A DNA stretch of 64,000 nucleotides from Siphonodentalium dalli (taxonomy: Eukaryota > Mollusca > Scaphopoda > Gadilida > Siphonodentaliidae), in contig CP136061.1 in the NCBI GenBank assembly GCA_032622095.1, forward strand, positions 131,330,754 through 131,394,753, given 5' to 3'. The translations under genes were made by a program, and so were the position numbers. Position 1 is the stretch's first letter; every line of letters starts with the position of its first letter. The notes under the pieces are model-generated. The model saw only the letters and a list, made by a program, of their open reading frames with translations. It ran no database searches and was not told the DNA's origin. Below, in pieces: positions 46,276 through 57,186 of this stretch.

Positions 46276-46394
46276 AGTTGAGACTCATGTGAATGCTGCA
46301 GGACTCCTTGGTCGATGAGGCTCTGGTAAACTAAAGATTTCTGATCATCATCCGAGAACTGAAGAAACTCAGCCTCAACACGTGGCATCCGTCG
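46276..46394 (-). CDS. Tudor-domain protein, exon 3 of 4 seen
   Basis: The acceptor GATTTTTCAG and donor GTAAGT are both good. It enters in phase 0 and encodes RRMPRVEAEFLQFSDDDQ and then SLVYQSLIDQGVLQHSHESQ. This would be the end of the extended Tudor domain, where an acidic loop and a helix 'LI..G' usually follow the last strand. It leaves two bases that the next exon completes to Leu. Confidence 0.75.
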
Positions 46395-46717
46395 CTGAAA
46401 AATCAACCATTTCTTTATTAAAAGGATTCGCCCAAGTCTAATATTCATCTGGAGGGTGTTCAAGAAAAATAAGCAGAAAACAGATCAAACTAGTCCAGCA
46501 AAATTCCTATTTTTATTGGAGCGAAATGTTCAGATAATACGTTCAGCAAAATGGCCAATGGTTTGTTGAACTTAATATCTAAACATTTCTTAAGGGAACT
46601 ACTCGTCAATGATATATATATTTATAAAGAAAGGTTTTAAGCATTCCATCTCAGGGCTGGGAACCTACATCACCAATCAAGTCTCAAACCCAAAAGCATT
46701 TTTTTATCTAAATTTGT

Positions 46718-46977
46718 TTAAAGGTACTCAATCCGATCATACGCTCCTAAATTACTATTTCTTTGGCTTCGGGGGTAAAAATATTTGATTCGAGTCGAGG
46801 AACCCGCCCATCAAAGCTCAGAGTGATTAGATATCGAGGTTTGAAGTTTGCTGTTTTTATTGTTTGTGGACCAGATCTTATCCAGGACCACGTGCTCAAA
46901 CTGACAAATTGCGGTTGTACGATGGATAACTCTAAAATCAAGTGGTTATTATTGTTAATCGGATTGAGTACCTTTAA
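46718..46977. mobile_element. TTAAAGGTACTCAA family MITE in Tudor gene intron
   Basis: TTAAAGGTACTCAATCCGAT at left, ATCGGATTGAGTACCTTTAA at right, TTAA on both edges; 260 bp. Confidence 0.9.
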
Positions 46978-47488
46978 AACATATATAAATTTATATAAAT
47001 GTTTATCTGACAGGGTACGATTCTGATAAAATATATGTGCTATTTTAAATTTATTTGTTAATTATATAGTATTGTAATGGTCTCGCTTTCTATAGCAATT
47101 TCCATAAATTAAAGATTATTTTGTTGCGGGCATAAATATTCCCATCATATGACCCAAGGTGCCGTCGCAAATTACGATCGTCTGCATAGAACTCGTCATG
47201 AAACAAAAAACCCTGGTATGAAAGTCACAAATGAAATTGCTTAATTTCAATTAGCAAACTCCCGATAGGCAAATTTTAACTCATCGCAAAAAGCTTACAA
47301 CACGCCTTAAGGCAGCGTCAAGCTAAAAACTTACCACAATTATTTTTCCTGACAGATTGATCACTAATAAAAAGGTTGCATGCGCGGCATTTCGGCACAA
47401 TGTATGCAAGCCTGAGAAACAGAAATTTGACTTTGTGCAGCCTTATCATTATGAATAATATATACGAAGCAATGCTTCTCCACCCTAC

Positions 47489-47651
47489 CTTTACACTAGC
47501 GAGAACAGTTTTTCCACACATCATAGTGAACACCTTATGGAGAGCAGTTTTCGTCCACGAAGAGCATCCAGCAGGACGCTGAATGTTGGTTAGATGACAT
47601 CTCACAGCCTGAGATGGTAAACCGTGGTACTCAGTAGGCAATGCCTTAATT
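47489..47651 (-). CDS. Tudor-domain protein, exon 2 of 4 seen
   Basis: Acceptor TTTCATTTTAG, donor GTAGGG. The first base completes an Arg codon split with the 55277 exon, and 54 codons follow. They begin IKALPTEYHGLPSQAVRCHL and include SSWTKTALHKVF and GKTVLASVK. The pattern 'L+.LP..Y..LP.QA..C.L....P...W...A...F......' is the block after the core strands in extended Tudor domains. That phases agree on both sides is strong support for a real, spliced gene. Confidence 0.82.
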
Positions 47652-47779
47652 CTAAAATGAAAAATTTGGAACAGTATAAGACTTATTTTATAGTGAATAT
47701 TTGGGGACAAATATCTGAGCCAATAATATCCTACATGCTGAGTGAAAACAAAATTTCATCAGTCCCAGGCCTGGATATA

Positions 47780-47970
47780 CAGTAATGCTCTAAGGAATTG
47801 ACTTCTTAACCACAGCAGAATTATGGGTAACTTTTCAGGTTTAGTCTGAAATATGGCTTGTTGCCATTCATCGGAAAGCTCTCCCCGAGAGCTTTCCGAT
47901 GAATGGCAACAAACCATATTCAGACTAAATCCTGGGTCTCCCATAACAGTTGAGTTCTTAGCAGAATTAG
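47780..47970. mobile_element. CAGTAATG palindromic MITE, copy 5, right arm worn
   Basis: TA-flanked left end CAGTAATGCTCTAAGGAATT; central palindrome CATCGGAAAGCTCTC / GAGAGCTTTCCGATG; the right end is degraded after AAATCCTGGG. Confidence 0.8.
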
Positions 47971-48481
47971 GTTGCACACTGAATATAATATATAGAATAA
48001 ATCAGTCGGTGAACAGGAAATGTGATTGGAAATTACAGGTGGTCGCTATTGACAGTGGTCTCTAAAGACAGGTTTTACTGTACCTATAAATTTCACTTTC
48101 GTTTAAAATAAACTAACCATGACCCATGTTTATCACAAATTGCGATCAAATTTTCATAAAAGAAAGATATTTATTACACTAAAACCCGTCTTGAGAAACG
48201 ACCCATTTTTCAGGGGAAAAAAGGTCTTTCAAGACAGGTGGTCTTCCATTGGAGTGGCATACCAAAAAAGCTCAAATTATGTAAGACGGTTGAATAAAAC
48301 ATGGATCGGCTTTTCAAAAAGTACAAAAATATAATCTCATTTTATGCAATTTTATTGGTCAAACATATTAACAGCATAAAATTATATAAATGAATGTACA
48401 TTGTCAAGGTAAGTAACACCACATTATTATTTATTCATGAATGACTCCATTTTAATTGTCTCTTCCGTCTGTCATCATGTC
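47971..48481. other. Intron of Tudor gene, no repeat recognised
   Basis: AT-rich, without supported structure. Confidence 0.35.
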
Positions 48482-48657
48482 CAAGCCTTGAAATAGTGTG
48501 TCTGTCATTTGGAAACCTCATTCTGCTGAGTTGTAAGCAGAATGAGGTCCCCAGAGGGTGAATTTGGTGATGCTAGCCCACTATGCGGGGTAGCATCACT
48601 AAATTCACCCTCTGGGGACCTCATTCTGCAAACGACAGACACACTATTTCAAGGCTT
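48482..48657. mobile_element. hAT-type MITE, CAAGCCTTG family
   Basis: CAAGCCTTGAAATAGTGTGT at left and its inverse at right, flanked by ATCATGTC and ATCAGGTC (7 of 8). Confidence 0.9.
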
Positions 48658-48984
48658 GATCAGGTCCGTTGTTGTTTATAAAGACTCAAACAGACTGCAC
48701 ACTAGAGGCATGTCTGGAACTTGCTCCAGCTTTGTGTAACACCTCAGAAACTCTAAACATTCTGGTGCCTTGCCATGGCTATATCTAAATGTTTGCCTGA
48801 TTGTACACTCTATTCTTCATCGTTGTTGTCTCAGCTTCTTTATTCATATTCAAACATCCACTGAGAATGTTCTTTTCCCAATGATATTGGATATTTGTTC
48901 CTTTGCCTGCTTTATACCCTTCCTATAATCACTAGGTTGGGAAGGGCCATGTAGAACAATCCAGTTTCCTGTATCCCTCTGTCA

Positions 48985-49275
48985 TGGATGGAAGTTAACT
49001 GTGTCGTTGTTCACATCTCCTATTTCACATGAGAGAATTTTCCAGTTGACGTCATATTGTTTACTAAAACTCTCCAACCACCCATTAGAAGCGGTAAAAT
49101 CGTCGTGTCTCATTTTGACTGAAGCCACGATTGCATTTCTCTGAAGTGAGGCACCAGAAACAGGGAAATTTTTAGACAGCTCAATACAGAGCCACATTCT
49201 TTTGCATAAGTCCCCATGCAAAGTAAGTTGTGCTGTAACATACTTTCTTGAAGAATTGTATCTATTCTCCCACAA
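48985..49275 (-). pseudogene. Tigger/CENP-B-like transposase DNA-binding fragment
   Basis: The - strand frame reads LCIELSKNFPVSGASLQRNA and then FTASNGWLESFSKQYDV, ending at TGA after VNFHP. 'PVSG..LQ..A......FTAS.GWL..F...' is the CENP-B/Tc5-type helix-turn-helix of pogo/Tigger transposases and their host-gene relatives (JRK, TIGD, CENPB). Upstream sequence to about 49400 looks related but in other frames (CGKYRLNSLPAENNSEQKF). No DDE catalytic part is seen. It lies in a Tudor gene intron, on the same strand. A decayed transposase is likeliest. Confidence 0.75.
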
Positions 49276-49602
49276 TTTTCGGAATGGAATTTTTGTTCTG
49301 AATTATTTTCTGCCGGCAGAGAGTTCAGTCGATATTTTCCGCACACTTAAGACATTTCTTAGAACTTATAGACTGCCAGCCACAAAACAATCAAACCAGG
49401 TCTCTTCATAACAAAATTGGAGGGGAGTGCATAGGAGCTCCACTGTAAGGGACCCTAAGCGAGTGGCGAGTAGCTCCCCCTAAATTGCTGCGGGTCGAGC
49501 AATACAGAAAATTTTATTTATGATAATTCAATACTAAAATCTCATACTAGCTATTTATTTGCCACCTTTACTATTATCATATTCATGTCATGCATACATA
49601 TA

Positions 49603-49814
49603 CAGTAATGCTCTAATTAATCGACCCCTTAACCACAGCAGAATTATGGGTAACTTTTCAGGATTTAGTCGGAATATGGCTTGTTGCCATTCATCGGAAA
49701 GCTCTCACCGAGAGTTTTCCGATGAATGGCAACAAGCCATATTTCCGACTAAATCCTGAAAAGTTACCCATAATTCTGCTGTGGTTAAGGGGTCGATTAA
49801 TTAGAGCATTACTG
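49603..49814. mobile_element. CAGTAATG palindromic MITE, copy 6, near-perfect
   Basis: 212 bp, TA-flanked, ~105-bp arms with only about three differences. Centre: GGAAAGCTCTCACC / GAGAGTTTTCC. The best-preserved copy in the window. Confidence 0.95.
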
Positions 49815-50419
49815 TAGATCATGCCATGAATCACTAGTCTACTCTTACGCCAGGTTTTGGGGAACGGGTCCTGTATCTGCCGAGGGGAAAATGCAGTCAA
49901 TATTTTCAATGTTGTGGAAACACTAGTGGACCTACTTTTGTTGTATCGGCCAATAGAAGAATCAGAGAGTAGATTTGCTGATCGTTTTGCATCCATTTTC
50001 TACCCAAGTTACTATGCTATCAACCGCAATAACTTTAAAACCTAGAAAATTTATTAGATAAAAATTAATTGCCAGGTTATAGATCACCGGTGGTGAAGGC
50101 CTTGCGTTGTTCCCAGTATACGGAAACGCGCCCGTTGAAGTTAAACGACTCACTATTCAAGACTCGGCAGATAGTTCGGATGCATAACGTGCCGGAATAT
50201 AACACTCAGCAAATAAACGATTAGCAGGTTGGAAGCAATGAAGGAATAGAATAAAGGTGCAATGTTTTAGTTCTAAATATCAAGCTAAATTATAATAAAC
50301 ATAGATAAGATGCTTTGAACAAAATGGAGTGATATATATTTTTTACGACATGAAGATAGAATCAGTGGGTATGATTAAATTATCGGCAGTCATTTTTCGT
50401 AACCAGCGGACTCCAAAGC
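49815..50419. other. Intron of Tudor gene, no element recognised
   Basis: Short open frames on both strands but no recognisable domain. Confidence 0.35.
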
Positions 50420-50590
50420 ATGTGTTCTAGCGATGTCGGGTTTGATCACTTCCTCAGTTCATCTAACTGTGTCTGCAGGTTGGAGCTAGCGTGCAACGCG
50501 CAGAGCCGGGTGTGCTCGTTCAGAGTCCCCCCCCTCATCCAGCTCATGTCCCCTCCCGACCGGGCTCCAGACTCCCAAGTCTTAGGTTGG
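50420..50590. other. GC-rich island, possible exon or gene fragment
   Basis: A sharp GC-rich patch in AT-rich surroundings. The - strand frame reads TLNEHTRLCALHASSNLQTQ and then LDELRK before a stop, which looks like helical, coiled-coil protein. The + strand also has an open frame and an acceptor-like CTGTGTCTGCAG at 50468. Good splice sites are lacking on the - strand. It may be a fragment of a captured gene. Confidence 0.35.
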
Positions 50591-50809
50591 AATTTCACAA
50601 CCGACATCTCAAACTTTCTCAATTGTTGGAAATTTTCAATCTCACAAGCACCTTTTTATAAAACTATTTAGACATGTTTGAAACCCAATTATCCATGGAC
50701 CCAAAAACACCATATATGTATGTCAGATTAATCAGTCAGGTAGTTCCAAGGTAGATGTTTTAATGAATTTTGTATTTTAATGATTTTATTAGACACAAAA
50801 GTGCTAAGT

Positions 50810-51280
50810 CCCCATAGCCCCGTCATTTCTTAACAGGTTGCCTCATGTTAACAAATCTGAATCTCAGTCACTAAAGGATCCTCCATACTATATGTAAGCT
50901 AAATAGTCCAACCTCTCTTGAGAAGACATTTTAAGTATTACTATATAGACATACAGTTATGTCCCTGGTCCCACCCTATTTAATCTGGTGACCCCATCTG
51001 AATAAATTTGAAACCCCATTTAAAACAAGTGACCCCATTTGAACAAATCTGAACTCCAGTCACCCAAGGACCCTTCATACCAAATATGAACCCATTCAAC
51101 CTGATGGTACATGAGAAGAAGTCGTTTGACAGAGTGACCTCATTTGAACAAATCTGAGTGTGAGTCACCTAGGGAACATCCACACCAAATATGAACCCAT
51201 TCAGTCTTATGATCTACAGAAGATGTTCAAAGAATTGTTGACAGATGGATGCCCCCCCCCCCCCCCAACACTGTGGGGAC
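50810..51280 (+). repeat. Pearl-like body, family D/E
   Basis: Units with CCCATTTGAACAAATCTGAA and CCAAATATGAACCCATTC, then TTGACAGATGGATGCCCCCC. No clear ends. Confidence 0.6.
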
Positions 51281-51479
51281 ATCCCTGCAAGAATGACATT
51301 ATCTTATTTTACCAGTAGCGTACCGCATAGATACAGGTAGTGTGGGTGGGGCAGAGCTAAATCTCTTACCTCTGCCCCTATTTGAACAAACATGAATTCC
51401 CATCCCTGATATCTATTCATCTAATAATTTTAAACATTCGCTCTTTTAAGAGTTGAAGTTAATTGATTTTCCAAAAAGG

Positions 51480-51800
51480 ACCCCATTGGAACAGATCTAA
51501 ACATGCCACCCAAGGACCCTGCATACACAAATATAAGCTAAATAGACTTGATGGTTCTTGAGAAGTAATAGTTGTTAGAATTACTATGGAGGGAAAACGT
51601 TATGGCCCTGGCATCCCTCCTATTTGACCTGATATACTTATTTGAACAAATCTGAATGTGAGTCACATACAGGTAGGGAATTCATATAGATCTCGTGAAG
51701 AAACCAATTGTTGATGGATGGATGGATGGACAGAACAATGGATGGAAGGACACTCTGACAGACCAACAGTTTTAATCCAATATACCCCCCACTTTTTTGT
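51480..51800 (+). repeat. Pearl-like body, family D, with GATGGATGGATGGAC tract
   Basis: Similar body, then GATGGATGGATGGACAGAAC at 51717 and TTTAATCCAATATACCCCCC, as at 13310. Confidence 0.6.
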
Positions 51801-51864
51801 CCATAATAAGGTATAATGAGTTCACATAGATAAGTGGTTAAGAAATAATATTGGAACAGCCATG

Positions 51865-52278
51865 CGTGAATTTAGTGTGTCTAAGGTCCCAAAAGGGTGA
51901 ATGTAGTGATGCTATTCTGTAAGGTGGGCTAGCATCACCAAATTCACCATCTGGGAACCCAATTTTACTTAGTCCTCAACTGCTATGTGAGACCTAGGGA
52001 CAGACAGAAGTTCTCCAGCTGAAGTTGGTGACGTATGAAAGTATGCGCACCCATTTGACACCTCAATTATGCATTTTAGAATCTGAACAGAAGGGAAAAA
52101 AGCTGCTAAAAATGTCAATTTGAGACTCTAGATACTTCCCAGAAGATGAGGCCTAAGCAGAATGAGGTCCTCAGAGGGTGCATTTGGCGATGCTAGCCTG
52201 TCGTGCAGGGTAGTATAATTAATTCACCCTCTGGGAACCTCATTCTACAAATGCCAGACACATTTAATTGAAGCTTGG
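51865..52278. mobile_element. hAT-type MITE, CAAGCCTTG family, worn
   Basis: Recognisable from GGTCCCAAAAGGGTGAATGT, TGATGAGGCC-type internal words and CAAATGCCAGACACATTTAA. Ends degraded. Confidence 0.65.
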
Positions 52279-52599
52279 AGAATAGGAATTTAATCTGACA
52301 TTAATGACCAGTGTATTGTAAACAATGATGGTGCTACATTGACAACTTTAGAAAACAAATGTTCAACACTATTAATCTCATTTAAATTATGAATGACATG
52401 AATACACTCCCTTGGGACTCTGCCTATAGCCACAACAGTTCTGTTATCTATCTATCTGGCACTGTTTGATAAACAACATGTGTCATGTCTATCAATTCTC
52501 AGCCTGGTCTCAGGTTCAGAGCAGAGATGGCTTGTATTAGTGGGGATGCAAGGATATTAAAAGGAACTTACTAAACATTTTTGTACATCTGCCTGTTCG

Positions 52600-52860
52600 G
52601 CCCGACGACGAAGTCGTTTTAAGAATTACTATGTGGAAAAATAGTTATGGTCCTGACATCAAAACTATTTGACTTTGTGACCTCATTTGAACAAATCTGA
52701 TTATGAGTGACCTAAGGAACATCCACACCAAATATGAACCAATTCGGCATTACGGTTCCAGAGGAGAAGATGTTCAAATAATTGTTGACAGACGGATGGA
52801 CGGACGACGGACGAGAAGTGATGACTATAGCTCCACCGGAGACTTCGTCTCAGGTGAGCT
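52600..52860 (+). mobile_element. Pearl-like element, family E, right end
   Basis: One body unit, TTGACAGACGGATGGACGGA at 52785, and the terminal hairpin at 52829-52860, nearly identical to 15503-15534. Confidence 0.7.
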
Positions 52861-53155
52861 AAAAACTAAATAAAGTGTACTCTATATTCTAAATGGAACA
52901 CATCGACCCTGCACGTTGAATGTCCGCTCTGGCCTACAGACATACTGACATCCAACTTTTAGTGTTAGATCGGTCCGAATGTGTATTCTCGCTAGAAATC
53001 ATATAAAGTTGTCAACTATTTAAATTTCTTAGTACTGTCCCAACAAAATTGAGAAGTAAACATCTTTATACCTTTATACATATGGAATATGTCCTGTGGT
53101 ATGACAGAAGGGGGGAAATTGGCTGGGGGAATGGGACCCTACTAGTGGAAAGCCT

Positions 53156-53475
53156 CCTTATACAGTCGAAAAAATAATGCGTGGAATAATAATCTTAGTT
53201 ATTATCTGTTCCCCAATTATTTAATTCGCTGTAGATGAAGGTCCCAACTCAAAATTTCATGATTTAAGTGACTTTGTGAGCGATTTTGCTTTGTGTTATT
53301 ATGGATTTTATCCTGGGTAATTAATTCAATGTTTATTGCGATATCGGCTCACAAAAGTAACTGAAATACATGCAATTTCGAGTTGGGACCTTCATCTACA
53401 GCGAAGTACATTATTAAGGAAACAGATAATAACTAAGAGATATATTCCCCACGTTAGTTTTTCGACTTTATAAGG
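53156..53475. mobile_element. Foldback MITE (CAGTCGAAAAA ends)
   Basis: About 105-bp arms: CCTTATACAGTCGAAAAA at left and TTTTTCGACTTTATAAGG at right, and inside CGCTGTAGATGAAGGTCCCA with its complement. TA lies at each edge of the AGTCGAAAAA repeat. Confidence 0.85.
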
Positions 53476-54876
53476 TTCCATGTCAACACTACTGTTGGAA
53501 TATAATCTCTATGGGCATTAGCCAGAGTAGAGATTCATGGCATGATCTAGCATAAATATGACTTCTATATTATAATGAGTGATTGTGTGATTAATATCCT
53601 GGAGAATGTCCAATACGGGGTGGGTTTGAATGGTAGTAAGTAAGGTGTTATATATTAATTGTAAGGCCAAAAAAAAAAGGGTTTTGATTCTCAAGCATCG
53701 CCGTATCGAAAAAAATGGCCCGCGTTGGAGCATTTTATTCTGATTTTGGATTACCGATTTTGGATTAACATAGTTGTAAACCGGTAACACAAAAATTGGA
53801 AACTGTCACATGGAAATTAATTATGTTTCAAATATCGAACAGGAGCTAAATACAATGGTGTAAGTGTGGGTATTCAACAAAAGACCATAGGCAACAATAA
53901 CTATCAGGTACATTGTCACCACAGGTTGTCGAATCTCCCAAGTTTATTGGTCAAATGTGTTGAAGTATATCGATAAAAGCAAGAAGTTGGATATTGAATT
54001 TTAATGTCTATCATCAATTCCGGTATATATACTGTCTCTAATTAGTCAGGGGAATAAGTGAATCAAGAACTTCTATGATAATTTGGAAGATTACTTTATC
54101 TTTTTGTTTCGACTGCATTTATGTTCCGTATTTTTATATGAATTGGATATGTAGTTCTCCTTGTTAAAAATTATTGTGCCGATATTAAAATTATATCAAT
54201 ATATATATCATATGTCATAATATTGCCATTCTTTATATCACATTAAATTAGTTTATATCCATTACAAAGTTCTCACTACATTTTCAGGACCTGGCAAGGT
54301 ATAATAACCCATGCTTACTATGGGCAGAACAAAATAAAAAGTTAAAACCGTCGCTCCCGCATTGATTTTCAAAAAAAATTGCCTGAGAATCAATATCCTT
54401 TTTGTTTGGCCTAATACGTGTATAATATGTGATACATTATTAAAGACAAGCGGATGAAATGAAGGGCTCTACTCTGTGTAATGTACATGTAATTGTTTTT
54501 TTTAAATTGACATGATGGTTGCCTTATTGGATTGACATTTAAATAGTCCACAGTGATAAGAAAGATCCAGTCTCTATTTGACCGCAATTTGTTTACCACC
54601 CAAATTGACCTAATACTTTTACTTTCGATTGTTTTTGGATATTGAGTCATTCTTAACGCACACATTGCCATGCATATGGAGATCGCCTTAAAAAAAATTA
54701 GGCACAAACGAGGCGGGTGCGAGCAATTGCTCACCTCTCTTATGAAGAGGCCTGTATCAAATGCTTTTATATAACAACTTGAGTACACTAACATTCACTA
54801 GATGAAAAGTGAGATGAGTATAATCAAGACCAGAATCGGATGTCTTAATTTCCCCCCCCCCCCATTACTGGGTTAT
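53476..54876. other. Intron of Tudor gene, no gene recognised
   Basis: Includes a 127-codon - strand frame (54411-54794) without a recognisable domain; its base composition is like its surroundings. Confidence 0.35.
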
Positions 54877-55248
54877 TTAAAGTACTCAATCCGATTAAAT
54901 ACCCTTAAACTACTACATCTTTGGCTTCGGAGGTAAAACATATTTGATTCGAGTCGAGAAAGCTACCCATCAATGCTCAGAGTGATCAGATATCAATTTT
55001 TGAAGTTTGTTATTTCAATTGTTTTGCGGCCCAGAAAGACGCCATCAAATGGATGGTCTTGGTCAAAATCGTGAATAATCAAGTGATGATACGGCAATAT
55101 TTCGTTGAATTAAATGTTGATAAATAATTCACAGTTGTTAGCTTTATTTTGTTGCAATTAATCGATTCTGATAACTAAAGCGTATTTTGAAGAAATGTTG
55201 TTGTATCTTGATCATATGGGACCCACTGATCACATTGAGTACCTTTAA
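54877..55248. mobile_element. TTAAAGG family MITE in Tudor gene intron
   Basis: TTAAAGTACTCAATCCGATT at left, CATTGAGTACCTTTAA at right; family words CTTTGGCTTCGGAGGTAAA and GATTCGAGTCGAG. It ends about 30 bases from the Tudor exon donor at 55276. Confidence 0.85.
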
Positions 55249-55276
55249 AAACATTAAACCTATACCTGGTACATAC

Positions 55277-55412
55277 CTGTCTTGTGTAATATATTCAAAG
55301 TTTCCATAATCAATATAGAGAACCAATATTTGGCTGTAGATCTCGTTAACTTCTATGATGACAGCCCTGTACCATAGGTTATCTGCACAGAATTGGGCAC
55401 AACATCTCCCAC
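55277..55412 (-). CDS. Tudor-domain protein, first exon seen (Tudor core)
   Basis: The acceptor is TATTTGTTTTGTAG and the donor GTATGT. The frame reads GRCCAQFCADNLWYRAVI, then VNEIYSQILVLYIDYGNFEY and ITQDR. WYRA and the DYGN motif are the hallmark strands of a Tudor domain, whose aromatic cage binds methylated arginine or lysine in partners such as Piwi proteins. It enters in phase 1 from an exon not found, so the gene is incomplete here. Four exons (55277, 47489, 46276, 43383) join without breaking frame. The likely relatives are TDRD-type germline proteins; which one cannot be told. Confidence 0.85.
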
Positions 55413-56099
55413 CTACAAAACAAATATAAAAACTTAGATATCATTCATATCTATGACTCTGAATCGGCAGCCATAAACGTCTTTACCATTGTTATGGTAT
55501 GTAATGAGAAAATTTCCATAAACATAAATAAGAACCCTAAATTTGGGGATACAGCTGCTGTTTAAAAATCTGGTCCATTTTCCCCAATATGTACTTGACG
55601 GATCACTAATAAATTACGCATTCTTCACCTGAGCAATGCCGGGTACCCCTGCTAGTGTTTCATGAAATTAGACATATAAATATGTTTAATTTAAAGACAT
55701 ATTATTGACTTGTTCGAGTGTGATAAACTTATAAGTTAGTTCTCAGGCTCTATGCCAACTTTGGGAATGTAGCATTCTACTAACATCACCGAAAATTTCA
55801 AAGGAATCGACCATACCACTCCATATAAAACATCGTCTGAAATACGCTCAATTTTAAATATTTACATCTCAATTCGGAATGCAACAATTGGCGATAAACT
55901 AATGCAAATGATTTCCCCATCTAGTGTCATTGCATTCAATTAATATATAAGAATGACGGTGTGTGTTGTCAATTTGGATTAATATTTGTAAAAGTATTAA
56001 CCTTTGAGCAAGATTATTCACCATTTCTATTTGCCCAACCTGTCGGAGTGTTTCACATCACTTTAACAACCATTAAAGCATAAGACACAACACGATTTT
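55413..56099. other. No gene recognised
   Basis: GAGCAATGCCGGGTACCCCT at 55632, followed by GCTAGTG, resembles the inverted head of a family G-like element. Otherwise AT-rich. Confidence 0.4.
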
Positions 56100-57180
56100 A
56101 AGAATCGGTAATAAAACTGGAATCTTATCATACCCAAACTAAGAATCGGTAATTAAACTGGATTCTTTATTATTACAGAACTAAGAATCGGTAATCAAAC
56201 TGGATTCTTTATTATACCGAATTAAGAATTGGTAATAAAACTGGCATCTTTAATATACTGTGATTGGCTTTAATTTCGTCGGCCTCAATTTTCGTGGTTT
56301 CTTATAAAAAGGCTATTTCGTGGGGACATGAATTCGTGGATCAGTTGTCATATTTATCTTCACCAACAGCTCCTACAATAGCAGGTTTCTGACATCATTG
56401 AGAGTAGACATTATTGAGATATCGGGCCACCAGATATCCGGTGCCGAAAGGGCATCACGCAATCAATGCACTAATAGCTATCGGCTTCATTGCACACGCT
56501 AGTGAGGTATAGTCATTTATTGTTTTATGTAACCTGCACGTGATGAAACCATTAGCCTTTATTAAGAGATCAATTCAGTACGCATTGTTTATACAAATTA
56601 TTATAGCAGGGAACAGACTGTTATATACAAACAAATATGAATAGGCCACTGACAAAAGTTTATGTCTCTCACTTCGTGCTTAAAATGTGGAAAAGTCGAA
56701 ACTCGATCTCCGCACACTGCTGGTCTTCCCGATCCAAAAATTATCAGTAATGCACAACATACTGCAGCAACGCAAGTCATGAACGATGCCGTTGACACGA
56801 GTGTTGGCAAATGATCACCGCGACCATCTAAAAAATTAAAGCGTGGCGAGTATTCACATTACGGTGGCGAAAATTTCGTTTCATCTCGTCTTCCGTGTTT
56901 TTTTGTCAACCCATTTTATGACATGTCCAAAACAAACTTCATGCCCGATATTCATATCGATTTCATGTATTGAGATGTTCTCTGATTTACTCGGAGTCAA
57001 TTATTTTGTTGGGTTTAGATTTCGTGGTTGGGTCGATCCACGAAATAAACGAATAATGAACCCACGAATAAAAAGGATTTTACAGTACCCAAATTAAGAA
57101 TTGGTCATCAAACTGTATTCTTTATTATACCAAATTAAGAATCTGTGATAAAACTGGATTTGTTATTATACCGGTACCAA
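56100..57180. repeat. ~41-bp minisatellite split by a TIR element
   Basis: AAGAATCGGTAATNAAACTG units start at 56100, 56141, 56183 and 56224 and resume at about 57097 and 57136. The interruption is the element at 56258-57085. Confidence 0.75.
56258..57085. mobile_element. TA-flanked TIR element (ACTGTRAWT ends, TTTCGTGG words)
   Basis: TACTGTGATTGG at left and, inverted, TACTGTAAAATCC. Subterminal AATTTCGTGG / CCACGAATAA words occur at both ends. No transposase. A - strand frame at 56601-56810 with a hydrophobic stretch is probably chance. Confidence 0.65.
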
Positions 57181-57186
57181 AATTAA

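Noticed and set aside
54411-54794. 127-codon frame on the - strand
   Set aside because: Longest of the unexplained frames, but no domain, no splice support and a composition like the intron around it.
56601-56810. Possible upstream Tudor-gene or membrane-protein exon (hydrophobic stretch after an acceptor-like TTTTTTAG)
   Set aside because: It lies inside a TA-flanked TIR element and does not look like Tudor sequence.
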